Source: Pseudomonas bijieensis
GTDB lineage: Bacteria; Pseudomonadota; Gammaproteobacteria; Pseudomonadales; Pseudomonadaceae
NCBI RefSeq assembly: GCF_013347965.1
Contig: NZ_CP048810.1
Coordinates: 248,001-312,000, forward strand
DNA length: 64,000 nucleotides
Direction: 5' to 3'
Shown here: positions 46,285-54,701 of the stretch, piece by piece
Numbering within the stretch: position 1 is the first letter of the stretch
Layout: each line of letters opens with the position of its first letter
Translations under genes and position numbers: made by a program
The notes under the pieces: generated by a model
What the model saw: the letters and a program-made list of their open reading frames with translations, nothing else
Databases searched by the model: none
Told to the model about the DNA's origin: nothing

Positions 46285-46783
46285 TAAAATCCCGCTCCTT
46301 TGAGGTGACCTGCCATTGCATCAAGGCTGGTATCGCTGACTCGATGCCCTGATCAGGGGTTGGGCTCCACCAACGGCGCAAGTAAAAACCATACGGTATC
46401 TGAAAATCAAGCGGTATTTCGTCGGATTGTCGAACGGATGGCTCTGAACCGGGCCTAAGACGCGGTTTTTCACGCTTGAGCGGGGAGCGCAGAAGCGAAA
46501 AATCCGCGGTTAAGCCATGCAAAAGAGGCAGCGGAGCTCAAGAAGCAGCGGGACGTGATCGCCTGTACTACGGCAAAAAACGTGGCAGGTAGCTCATCTA
46601 GCGCACCCTTTCGATGGCGCAACTACATGGCACATACATGGCACTTTTTGAAAGTTAAAATGTAAATGATTGAACAAGGCGCGTATAAGATATGATGGCG
46701 AAAACGGGTTCCGTACAGCGAGTAGACGATTCGTTGCATTCAGTTACACATAGATATCTTGTTTGGCCAAAGGAGCCGAGGGC
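46285..46783. promoter_or_regulatory. Divergent intergenic region controlling the AfsA operon and TetR
   Basis: A 499-bp non-coding gap. The half nearer the TetR gene is AT-rich and holds the direct repeat tacatggcac-a-tacatggcac at about 46625-46645, a plausible regulator site. No A-factor-receptor-type palindrome is obvious. The half nearer the SDR is GC-richer; a minus-strand frame there (46205-46522) has no site and unlikely composition. Promoter elements were not assigned. Confidence 0.4.
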
Positions 46784-47380
46784 GTGATTAAAAAGAGACT
46801 AGGTCGAGAAGAGAGCCAGCAAGTAACAAGAGACAAATTGTTCGACACAGCCACTGAGCTGATGATCCGAAAAGGCTTCCATGCCGCCAGCGTCAACGTT
46901 ATTGCCGAGGAGGCCGGCTTTTCCAAAGGCGCCTTTTTTTCAAATTTCTCAAGTAAATCGGACTTGCTGCTACAACTGACTCAACGCTTCAAGCGAGTTG
47001 AAATCGACCGATTGAGTACGACCCTGGCATCGGGATATTCGTCGGAGCAGTTGAGTCACGGCTTGAATGCCTATATCGACACGCTGAAGAACAATACCCG
47101 CTGTGCGATCCTCGATGCCGAGTTGCAATTGATCGCCTTGCGCGATGAAGAATTCTCGCCGCATTACTACGACTTGCATGAAGAAAACAGCGAGGCTTTG
47201 GGCAAGTTGATTACCATCATATTCAATCATGCTGGCAAGAAGCCGCCCCTGGCCAACGCCGCGCTGGCCAAGACTTTCACCGCCCTGGCGGAAGGCCTGA
47301 TATTGCAAGGGCACAAAGACCCGGCTGTTGAAATCAAGCTGGTGTTGAACTCGCTCATCCAGACCGCAGAGCCTCTATAG
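46784..47380 (+). CDS. TetR-family regulator divergent from the AfsA operon
   Basis: A 198-residue repressor from GTG 46784 with AGGAG 8 bases upstream (an in-frame TTG at 46763 is less likely). HTH: RDKLFDTATELMIRKGFHAA, VNVIAEEAGFSKGAFFSNFS, KSDLLLQL. The helical ligand domain (residues 75-198) is similar in length to AcrR/TetR proteins. Being divergent from an AfsA operon recalls A-factor receptors such as ArpA, which are also TetR proteins, though no specific similarity to them is claimed. Confidence 0.9.
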   Translation: MIKKRLGREESQQVTRDKLFDTATELMIRKGFHAASVNVIAEEAGFSKGAFFSNFSSKSDLLLQLTQRFKRVEIDRLSTTLASGYSSEQLSHGLNAYIDTLKNNTRCAILDAELQLIALRDEEFSPHYYDLHEENSEALGKLITIIFNHAGKKPPLANAALAKTFTALAEGLILQGHKDPAVEIKLVLNSLIQTAEPL

Positions 47381-47390
47381 GCCTCTGTCG

Positions 47391-47530
47391 TTATCGCTGA
47401 TAGGCCAGCAACCGACGCTCAGCCAATCGGCCCACCAGCGCGTACGCCAGCGGTATGTAGAGCTGGGCGCCAATGCCATAGGCCTGGAAGGGCTTGAAAT
47501 GATCCTGGGGTTGGGCCGCCAGCTTGACTG
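47391..47530 (-). pseudogene. C-terminal gene remnant
   Basis: A minus-strand frame reading KLAAQPQDHFKPFQAYGIGA then LYIPLAYALVGRLAERRLLA and stopping at 47391. It has protein-like composition and a hydrophobic segment, but no start, and it is cut near 47530 by the promoter of the next gene. Probably the tail of a lost membrane-protein gene; family unknown. Confidence 0.3.
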
Positions 47531-47547
47531 AATGCGCTGATGGGTAT

Positions 47548-47568
47548 TTAGTTGTGCGATGCAACTAA
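47548..47568. promoter_or_regulatory. MarR-type operator
   Basis: A perfect inverted repeat TTAGTTG-N7-CAACTAA (21 bp), ending 24 bases before the GTG of the MarR-GNAT gene. Sites of the TAGTTG...CAACTA kind are typical of MarR regulators, so autoregulation is likely. Confidence 0.75.
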
Positions 47569-47592
47569 TTGCGCATTGCGTCCGAGGTCCCC

Positions 47593-48558
47593 GTGAACCA
47601 TTGCCCACCAGATCTGATTGAAAAAATCCGTTCGGCGTCTCGTCTCATGGTGCGAGAGCTGGGGTTCATGCATACCACACTGGCTGCAACGGGTTATCCG
47701 CCGTCGTCGGTGCACACAATCGTGGAGCTCGGCAATCGCCAATCCCTGACTGCTGGAGAGCTTGTCGAGCTGCTCGGTCTGGAAAAATCCAGTGTAAGTC
47801 GGATGGTTCGCAAACTCATCGAGGCCGGTGAGATTGAAGAAATTGCCCATGAACAAGATGCGCGTGCCAAGAGACTGCGCCTCACTGCGCAGGGGCAAAC
47901 CACCCTTCGAGCCATCGATGCTTTTGCCACGCAGCAGGTTGTCGCAGCCATGTCTCACTTATCCAACGATCAATGCCAGGCCGTGAGTGAGGGGATTGCC
48001 AGCTATGCCATTGCGCTACAGGCTCATCGGCTCGGTGCAGAGCCGCCTGTGCCGGCGCAATTGGAGATTGCAAGAGGCTACCGTCCTGGTGTCATTGGCC
48101 GCATTGTGCAAATGCATGCGGACTATTACGCCAGGCATTCGAACTTTGGCCAGTCGTTCGAAAGCCTGGTTGCATCGGACATGGCCGAGCTGATGGGCCG
48201 CTTGCACAATCCGCGCAACGAGGTCTGGGTGGCCCTGGACGGTGAGCGAATGGTCGGTTCGATTGCCATTGACGGCGAAGGAGAGGGCGGCAGTGCAGTG
48301 CTGCGTTGCTTCATTCTGGATGATTCGGCGCGAGGCAAGGGCGTCGGCAGACGCCTGTTGGCTGAGGCGATGAAGTTCTGTGACGAGTGGAGCTTCAGCT
48401 CAACGAGCCTCTGGACGTTCCAGGGGCTCGACGCCGCCCGCAAGCTGTATGAAGCGTTTGGTTTCAGGTTGGTGCAGCAACAAGAGGGGCAGCAATGGGG
48501 GCGGCAGGTGACGGAGCAGTGTTTTGTAAGACCGGGCCCAGCCGCGTCGCCCATTTGA
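47593..48558 (+). CDS. MarR-GNAT fusion protein
   Basis: A 321-residue protein: winged HTH of the MarR type (about 1-145; LTAGELVELLGLEKSSVSRM, EIAHEQDARAKRLRLTAQGQ) joined to a GNAT acetyltransferase (about 165-315; VALDGERMVGSIAIDGEGEG, acetyl-CoA loop DDSARGKGVGRRLLAEAM, LYEAFGFRLV). Start GTG 47593 with GAGG 5 bases upstream. The fusion suggests acetyltransfer controlled by or controlling DNA binding. Convergent with the GntR gene with a 6-base gap. Confidence 0.92.
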   Translation: MNHCPPDLIEKIRSASRLMVRELGFMHTTLAATGYPPSSVHTIVELGNRQSLTAGELVELLGLEKSSVSRMVRKLIEAGEIEEIAHEQDARAKRLRLTAQGQTTLRAIDAFATQQVVAAMSHLSNDQCQAVSEGIASYAIALQAHRLGAEPPVPAQLEIARGYRPGVIGRIVQMHADYYARHSNFGQSFESLVASDMAELMGRLHNPRNEVWVALDGERMVGSIAIDGEGEGGSAVLRCFILDDSARGKGVGRRLLAEAMKFCDEWSFSSTSLWTFQGLDAARKLYEAFGFRLVQQQEGQQWGRQVTEQCFVRPGPAASPI

Positions 48559-48564
48559 ATCGTA

Positions 48565-49308
48565 TCAATTGGCGCTATTGGATTTGAAAACCCCGCTGAG
48601 GATAAAGGCATAGCGTTCCGGGCGGATGAAAAACGTCGTGCGGTCGCAGCAGCGGCCATCGGCAAAATAGGACGTGCGCTCCATGACCAGCAGCGCGGCG
48701 CCGCGTTTGACGTGCAGCGCGCCGGCCAGGCTCTTGTCGGCTTCCTGGGCACGGATGGCCAGGTCGGCACGGGTGACCGCCAGGCCGGTGATCGACTCGA
48801 GAATGGAATAGATCGGCTGATGTTCGACTTCAGCCCAAGTCACATTGGCCAACTCTGCCGGTAAGTGACTGCGTCCCAACGCGATGGGTTCGTCATCGAC
48901 GACGTGCAGTCGCTCCAGAAGCAGGCAGTCGCCTGCTTCTTCAAACAAACCACGCATGGCTTCTGGAACAGGCCGCAGGGCATGGCTGAGCACCTGCATG
49001 CTCGGTTGCAGCCCTTGCAGCAACAGCGCCTCATGAAAGCTGCGCAACGCATCCAGGCCGTGGCGCACCTGTTTGGCCGCCACGAAGGTGCCTTTACCTT
49101 GCTTGCGTTCCACCACGCCGTCGTCGCTGAGCTTGCCCACTGCCAGACGAACCGTGACGCGGCTTACCCCGAACCGTTCGCCCAACTGCGCCTCGGACGG
49201 TAGCTTGCCGCTGGGTTCGTAGTCGCCGCGCTGGATTTCCTCCAGCAGTTGATGGGCAATCTGTTCGTAGAGCGAGGTGGTGCTGTCGCGAAGAATGGAG
49301 GTGGACAC
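48565..49308 (-). CDS. GntR-family regulator with UTRA domain (HutC type)
   Basis: A 247-residue regulator. Winged HTH SLYEQIAHQLLEEIQRGDYE, LPSEAQLGERFGVSRVTVRL, DDGVVERKQGKGTFVA; then the UTRA ligand domain (about 90-240) with LLLERLHVVDDEPIALGRSH and LVMERTSYFADG. Divergent from the ABC transporter operon, which it presumably represses until a pathway metabolite binds. Confidence 0.93.
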   Translation of the reverse strand: MSTSILRDSTTSLYEQIAHQLLEEIQRGDYEPSGKLPSEAQLGERFGVSRVTVRLAVGKLSDDGVVERKQGKGTFVAAKQVRHGLDALRSFHEALLLQGLQPSMQVLSHALRPVPEAMRGLFEEAGDCLLLERLHVVDDEPIALGRSHLPAELANVTWAEVEHQPIYSILESITGLAVTRADLAIRAQEADKSLAGALHVKRGAALLVMERTSYFADGRCCDRTTFFIRPERYAFILSGVFKSNSAN

Positions 49309-49388
49309 TGTCAGCTTCCATGGACTTGAGTGGGGCGGGGGCCTTCACTTCTAAGGTTATAAAAATCGGTTATTGGGACTACTTGTAT

Positions 49389-49400
49389 TAATACGTATTA
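49389..49400. promoter_or_regulatory. Palindromic operator between GntR and the ABC operon
   Basis: TAATACGTATTA, a perfect 12-bp palindrome in the 133-bp gap between the divergent genes, within a wider tattaatacgtattat. It resembles AT-rich HutC-type operators. Its place argues for the downstream start at 49442 rather than the ATG at 49400. Confidence 0.65.
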
Positions 49401-49441
49401 TGTCAGGCATTCCCATTGTAAACGACCTGACGACACTTGCC

Positions 49442-50281
49442 ATGCTCAAAAACTTTCCATACGCACCGCCGCAAGCCGATGCCCTGACGGTCGATGACAT
49501 CAGCTTCAGCTACCCCAATGGCCACCGGGTGTTTTCCTCTTTCAGCCTGAACGCCAAACCTGGCGAGTTCGTCGCGATCCTCGGGCCATCGGGCTGTGGG
49601 AAAACCACCTTGCTGAATTTGCTGTCCGGTTTCGTGCAACCGCAAAGTGGCCGCATCACGATCAACCAGACAGCGGTACGCCCGGAGCGTTCGGAATTGG
49701 GTTATGTGTTCCAGGCGCCGCAATTGTTTCCCTGGCTGAGCGCTTTGGAGAACGTGCGTTTCGGTCTGCGGATGAGCGCCCACACCGACGAATCGCAGCA
49801 GCGCGCACAGGCGTTGCAGTACCTGCGCCTGGTCGGTCTGGAGAGCGCGGCGCATCGGCTGCCGCACCAGCTTTCCGGTGGCATGCAACAGCGTGTCTCC
49901 CTGGCCCGGACCCTGGCCCTCGAACCCAGCGTGCTGCTGATGGACGAGCCGTTCGCCGCGCTCGATGCCATCAGCCGCAACAGCATGAACGAGGAGACGT
50001 TGCGCCTCTGGGCCGAACTGGGCCAGACGGTGTTGTTCATTACCCACGACATCGACGAAGCGGTGTTCCTGGCCGATCGGGTCATCGTGCTCAACATCGC
50101 GCCCGCAGGGATTCACAGCGAATTGGAAATCCATCTGCCGCGTCCCCGCACCAACCTGAAAACCCGCCGGTTACCGGCGTTCCTCGATTACCGCAATGAG
50201 CTGATGACGCGCATTGCCCAGGTGATGGACGCTTGCGACGCCACGGCTTATCCCACCCCTCGACTTGAGCTGACAGCATGA
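49442..50281 (+). CDS. ABC transporter ATPase, nitrate/sulfonate/taurine type
   Basis: A 279-residue SsuB/TauB-like ATPase. Walker A GPSGCGKTTLLNLL, Q-loop VFQAPQLFPWLSA, signature LSGGMQQRVSLARTL, Walker B VLLMDEPFAALDA, H-loop FITHDIDEAVFLADR. Start MLKNFPYAPPQ; an upstream ATG at 49400 lies in the operator. It overlaps the binding-protein gene by 4 bases (ATGA). Confidence 0.92.
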   Translation: MLKNFPYAPPQADALTVDDISFSYPNGHRVFSSFSLNAKPGEFVAILGPSGCGKTTLLNLLSGFVQPQSGRITINQTAVRPERSELGYVFQAPQLFPWLSALENVRFGLRMSAHTDESQQRAQALQYLRLVGLESAAHRLPHQLSGGMQQRVSLARTLALEPSVLLMDEPFAALDAISRNSMNEETLRLWAELGQTVLFITHDIDEAVFLADRVIVLNIAPAGIHSELEIHLPRPRTNLKTRRLPAFLDYRNELMTRIAQVMDACDATAYPTPRLELTA

Positions 50282-51279
50282 TCAAACGTTCGCTGCTTGC
50301 CCTTACCTTGTCTGCCGCCACGTTGGCTGGTAGCGCCTGCGCTGTGGCTGGCGAGGAGAAACCCTTGCGCGTGGGGTATGTCTTCGCCATGGCCAACGCC
50401 CCGGCGTTGATCGCGGATAAACAGGGTTACTACCGTGAGGAAGGCTTGAATGTCGACCTCAAGGCGTTGGGCGATGGCCCGGTGATCCAGCAGGCACTGG
50501 CCGCCGGTGAGCTGGATGTGGCCTATGCCGGCACCCCACCGGTGTACCAATGGTTTTCCCGCGGGCTGCAAAGCCGGATCCTGGCGAAGGTCAATTACGG
50601 CCAGGCCGCGGTGATTGTCGACGCCAAGAGCCCGATCACCGACCTCCAGGCGCTCAAGGGCAAAAAGCTCGCCGGGGTCAAGAAGGGCAGTGGCATGGAT
50701 GTGCTTCTGCGCGGTTATGTCCTGAAGGAAAAGGCCGGGCTCGATCCTGACAAGGACCTGGACATCGTCGACATGCCGCCGGGCAACATGAACGCAGCCC
50801 TTGAGCGCGGCATCGTCGACGCGGCATTTTCCTGGGAGCCCTTCGTCAGCCAGTCGGTGTTGCGCGGTTCGAGCCGGATCCTGCTGGACGTGAACCAGGC
50901 ATTGCCCCAATACCCGTGGTACGTGGTGATTGCCTTGCCGAAAACCTTGCAGGAGCGCCCGGATGAGGTGGTGAAGCTGCTCCGTGCCCATCGCAAGGCC
51001 ATCGCCTTCCTCAATGAGCATCCCGCCGAGTCGAACCGGCTGATCGCCGAGGCATTCAAGCTTGAAGCGGTGCAAGGTACTGACGGCAAGATCATCGCGC
51101 CGCAGGCCATTGTCGCCCAGGCCCGAACCCGGCTGGGCTGGTCGGCGGACTTGCAGGCCTCGGATATCCAGTTCATCCAGCGCCTGATGGATTACTCCCA
51201 CGACCTGGGCTTTATCGATACCACGCTCAAGACCGAACAGATCGTGGATACCTCCTACCTGGAAAAAGCCGCGCACTGA
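50278..51279 (+). CDS. ABC transporter substrate-binding protein, NitT/TauT type
   Basis: A 333-residue periplasmic protein with signal peptide MIKRSLLALTLSAATLAGSA, cleaved near AVA-GE. Mature start KPLRVGYVFAMANAPALIAD, then YYREEGLNVDLKALGDGPVI, LDVAYAGTPPVYQ, KLAGVKKGSGMDVLLRGYV. Belongs to the SsuA-like family that binds sulfonates, thiamine precursors or similar small anions; substrate unknown. Confidence 0.9.
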   Translation: MIKRSLLALTLSAATLAGSACAVAGEEKPLRVGYVFAMANAPALIADKQGYYREEGLNVDLKALGDGPVIQQALAAGELDVAYAGTPPVYQWFSRGLQSRILAKVNYGQAAVIVDAKSPITDLQALKGKKLAGVKKGSGMDVLLRGYVLKEKAGLDPDKDLDIVDMPPGNMNAALERGIVDAAFSWEPFVSQSVLRGSSRILLDVNQALPQYPWYVVIALPKTLQERPDEVVKLLRAHRKAIAFLNEHPAESNRLIAEAFKLEAVQGTDGKIIAPQAIVAQARTRLGWSADLQASDIQFIQRLMDYSHDLGFIDTTLKTEQIVDTSYLEKAAH

Positions 51280-51286
51280 GTCCGTC

Positions 51287-52036
51287 ATGTCCCTGCCAAA
51301 ACCGAATTGGGGATGGGCGTCGCTGCCATTCCTGCTGTTGATCTGGGTCGCCCTGGCGAGCCGCTTTCCCACCTACATCCTGCCGCAGCCCTGGGACGTC
51401 GCCCGCGAGGCGCTGCGGTGGCTAGGCGACCGTTCGCTGTGGCAGCACCTGCAGGCCAGCGTGCTGGAAGAGCTGGGTGGTTTTTGCGCCGCCGTGCTCG
51501 TGGCGCTCCTGCTGGGCACGGCCGCTGGCCTGTCCTCGCGCTTTCGCGATTTTGTCTCGCCGCTCAACAGTCTGTTCATGGCTATCCCGCCGATTGCCTG
51601 GGCGCCGCTGATCATGATCATTTTCGGCCTGGGCTATGTCTCCATTGTGCTGGTGATTTTCATTGCCGCGATGTTCCCCATGGCAGTGACGATCCAGGAG
51701 GGCGTGCAGAGTATCCGCGGCGGTGAAGTCCGCGCGGCACGCACCTTGGGCGCCAACGCCTGGCAACTGTTGGCCCATGTCTACCTGCCGGCCTCGTTGC
51801 CGTTCGTGACCGCCGCCTTGCGCATCGGCTTCAGTCAGGGCTGGAGGGCGCTGGTCGCGGCGGAAATGATCGGCGCGTCCCGGGGCATTGGCTGGATGGT
51901 CGCCACGGGCGGGCAGATCGGCAACAGCAGCCAGGTGCTGCTGGGCATTGTCGTGATCGGCCTGATTGCCTGGCTCATGGAGAGCTTTGTGTTCCGGCGT
52001 ATCGAGCGCCACTACCAGAAATGGCGCGTGCAATAA
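51287..52036 (+). CDS. ABC transporter permease, NitT/TauT type
   Basis: A 249-residue SsuC/TauC-like permease with six TM helices: PFLLLIWVALASRFPTYILP at the start, LFMAIPPIAWAPLIMIIFGL, the EAA loop GEVRAARTLGANAWQLLAHV, and LIAWLMESFVFRRIERHYQK at the end. Begins 7 bases after the binding-protein stop. Confidence 0.92.
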   Translation: MSLPKPNWGWASLPFLLLIWVALASRFPTYILPQPWDVAREALRWLGDRSLWQHLQASVLEELGGFCAAVLVALLLGTAAGLSSRFRDFVSPLNSLFMAIPPIAWAPLIMIIFGLGYVSIVLVIFIAAMFPMAVTIQEGVQSIRGGEVRAARTLGANAWQLLAHVYLPASLPFVTAALRIGFSQGWRALVAAEMIGASRGIGWMVATGGQIGNSSQVLLGIVVIGLIAWLMESFVFRRIERHYQKWRVQ

Positions 52037-52097
52037 GCACCGTCGCTGTCTTCGCTGCCCCTTCAAACCTTCAGTGGACCACTGCACGAGGTGTCAT

Positions 52098-54467
52098 GTG
52101 AGTAATGTTTTCGATCCCCGCGAAGCCGGGCACTACATCGCCCCGCAAGGCCTGTACGAGCGCAACAAGAAACGTCCGTTCCTGGGCAGTATCCACTGTG
52201 ACCGTGACGTGCTGGTCGCCGGGCAGTGGGATGAGATCACCCTGGTCTACGAAGTCGGTGGCAGTGGCCTGGCCGACGGCGCCTGGCTCAAGCTGGCCTT
52301 CAAGTTCTATTCCGACTGGGCCCTGTTCCAGACCTCGAACCCGGCGGGTCCCAATTATGTGAGTGCCGAATACCAGGCCGGTGAGTTGGTTCCCGGCCAG
52401 AGTCAGGCCACGGTGCAGCACTTGAAAGTGCGCTTCGACCAGAAGGGCCATGAACGGCCATTCCAGAAAGCGATCATCATCGACATCATCGACGGTTACC
52501 TGAACCCGGGCGATAAAGTCATCATTCGCCTGGGTGATAGACGTCAGGGCGGGGCGGGAACACGGGTCCAGAGTTTCGTCGAGAAGGACTTCCGTTTCCG
52601 CCTGTTCATCGACCCGTTGGGCAGCTCGAAATTTGCCGAGGTGCCGGGTGATCCATTGCTGGACATCGTGCCTGGGCCGGCGCGGCGTGTGCAGTTGATC
52701 GTGCCGCGACTGGTCAGCGCCGGCGAGGCGTTCGATGTCCTGTTGCGGGTGGACGATGCCTGGGGCAACACTTGCCGGAACTTGCCGCTCAATGGTGTCT
52801 TGGCCTTGGTTGACCCGGAAGGCGGCGAGCGTCTACAGCCGTTCACGTTGGCGTCCGAAGGCTGGGCGACGGCCCGGATCGAGGGGCTTGGTCTCGGCGC
52901 CGTGGGCGAGTGGCGTCTGTCCGCCACGGTGGAGGCGCCCTTTGTTGACGCTGCCCAGGCCTTCGTCACCGTCGATCCCGCCGGTACTGCATTACGCCCG
53001 CTCTACGCCGACCTGCATGTGCACTCCGATGACACGGTGGGCACCAACGACACCTTGTACAACCTCAGTTACGGCCGTGATGTCGCCGGGCTCGATGTGC
53101 TTGGCTACACCGCCAACGATTTCAATATCACCGAGCAGCGCTGGGACCAGGCGGTCAGGTTGATCCACGAGCTCAACGAGCCAGGTCGGTTCGTGTGCTA
53201 TCCCGGAACCGAGTGGTGCGGTAACTCTTGTGCGGGTGGCGACCGCAACGTCGTCTTCCTGCATGACCGCAAACCCGAATTCCCTTTCGACAATCAAGGG
53301 CGACTGGTGCGCTCCTTCGAATGGAACGAGTTCACTGCCGGCACCATCAAGCCGGGCGCCTGGCCGGTGGACGAGTTGTACGCCGCCTATGCCAAGGATC
53401 CCGAAGGTCATCTGATGATGCCCCATGTCGGCGGACGCCGTTGCAACCTCGACTGGCATCACCCGGAGCTCGAGCGGCTGATCGAGGTCGGTTCGGCCTG
53501 GGGCCAGTTCCATTGGGTCTACGCCGAGGCGCTGCAGCGAGGCTATCGGGTCGGCGCCGCGGCGAACAGCGATGAACACCAGGGACGCTGCGGTGGCGGC
53601 GTTCCGGCCACGGCGGTGTTCGGCTCCCGGGGCGGGTTGACCGGCGTTGTCGCCGAGGCTTTCGACCGAGCCAGCGTCGGCAAGGCCCTGCGCGCTCGTC
53701 GCACCTTCGCCACGACCGGGGAGCGTTCGTTCGCCAGCCTGCGCCAGGGCAGGCACTTCATGGGTGAAGTCTTCACCGCTGATTCGAATGCCACCCTGGA
53801 CTATCGGCTGCTGGGCGAGGCGGGCTGGGAGCAGGTCGATCTGTTCGATGGCGACAAGCTGATCTGGTCGCGCAACCTGCATCAGGAACTGGGTTTTTGC
53901 ACGCAACGCATTCGCCTGCGCCTGGGAGGCGCGCGGATCAAGGACCGTTATCGCGGCGCCTACTGGAGCGGCGAGATCCGCATCACCGGCGCGGTCATCA
54001 ATGGCTTTCGCGCCTTGGGCCTCGATCATCCCGAGCAGACCGTCTGGCGCAAGGATGCAACGGTCCTGGCGTTTCGCACCGACACCAACGGCGATACCGA
54101 CAGCATTGAAATCGACCTGTCGCAACTGGCCGGCGCCACGCTGCAGATCCACAGCCGGATCGACAACTACATCAAGGTTGGCGACCCGTCCGAACCGCAA
54201 CCATATGTACATGCGCCGACGGTGTTGATGGAGCTGTCCGGTGATGAACTGCTGGCAAAATCGCAAGTGGTCGAAGCGTTGCCAGGCGCGGAGTTGAAGA
54301 TGTCCCTGGAGCGGATGACCGCTGCCCCGTTGCCCCGTGAATTGCAGGGCAAAATCGAACTGGCCCGCCTGGGGCTTGAACCAGGGCGTGAACACCCCTT
54401 GTTCATCTGCGCCCGCCAGCGCGATCAATCACGGGTCTGGACGTCCGCGCTGTTCCTGACCCTGTAG
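52098..54467 (+). CDS. DUF3604-family PHP-type metal-dependent hydrolase
   Basis: A 789-residue protein from GTG 52098 with GAGG 7 bases upstream. The N-terminal 300 residues are beta-rich. At about 303-312 comes LYADLHVHSDDTVGTND, the metal-binding H-x-H of PHP phosphoesterases. Then YPGTEWCGNSCAGGDRN, MPHVGGRRCN and AANSDEHQGRCGGG (about 486-499), which supply further metal ligands. DUF3604 has no settled substrate. No signal peptide, so cytosolic. In an operon with the NitT/TauT-type transporter, it probably hydrolyses the imported compound. Confidence 0.82.
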   Translation: MSNVFDPREAGHYIAPQGLYERNKKRPFLGSIHCDRDVLVAGQWDEITLVYEVGGSGLADGAWLKLAFKFYSDWALFQTSNPAGPNYVSAEYQAGELVPGQSQATVQHLKVRFDQKGHERPFQKAIIIDIIDGYLNPGDKVIIRLGDRRQGGAGTRVQSFVEKDFRFRLFIDPLGSSKFAEVPGDPLLDIVPGPARRVQLIVPRLVSAGEAFDVLLRVDDAWGNTCRNLPLNGVLALVDPEGGERLQPFTLASEGWATARIEGLGLGAVGEWRLSATVEAPFVDAAQAFVTVDPAGTALRPLYADLHVHSDDTVGTNDTLYNLSYGRDVAGLDVLGYTANDFNITEQRWDQAVRLIHELNEPGRFVCYPGTEWCGNSCAGGDRNVVFLHDRKPEFPFDNQGRLVRSFEWNEFTAGTIKPGAWPVDELYAAYAKDPEGHLMMPHVGGRRCNLDWHHPELERLIEVGSAWGQFHWVYAEALQRGYRVGAAANSDEHQGRCGGGVPATAVFGSRGGLTGVVAEAFDRASVGKALRARRTFATTGERSFASLRQGRHFMGEVFTADSNATLDYRLLGEAGWEQVDLFDGDKLIWSRNLHQELGFCTQRIRLRLGGARIKDRYRGAYWSGEIRITGAVINGFRALGLDHPEQTVWRKDATVLAFRTDTNGDTDSIEIDLSQLAGATLQIHSRIDNYIKVGDPSEPQPYVHAPTVLMELSGDELLAKSQVVEALPGAELKMSLERMTAAPLPRELQGKIELARLGLEPGREHPLFICARQRDQSRVWTSALFLTL

Positions 54468-54498
54468 GTCTCCGGGCTGGCGAAGGTCTCATTAACCT

Positions 54499-54528
54499 GT
54501 GGCGAGGGGATAAATCTCCTCGCCACAA
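54499..54528. repeat. REP-like hairpin
   Basis: tgtggcgaggggat-aaat-ctcctcgccaca, the same family as the repeat at 32206. The surrounding 54468-54701 holds no other feature. Confidence 0.75.
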
Positions 54529-54701
54529 GCTCGCGGAACAGCATTATCTGGGCAGATTCGCGCAAAACCCCGACAGTCCCAGCAAACCTGCGAAAGCCCG
54601 GCAGTCGTCGTTGCGAGAAAGTGAAGCCGTCGATAACGACAGCGCCCACGGGCGCCGGGCTGGCGAATGTCTCGTCTGCCCGCTCACGCTGGAGAGCGAT
54701 C

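Noticed and set aside
46205..46522. Minus-strand 105-codon frame upstream of the SDR gene
   Set aside because: Overlaps the start of the SDR gene, lacks a ribosome-binding site and has an improbable composition; treated as part of the intergenic region.
46285..46783. A-factor-receptor-type palindromic box in front of the AfsA operon
   Set aside because: I looked for an ACATAC...GTATGT-like palindrome and found only a 10-bp direct repeat.
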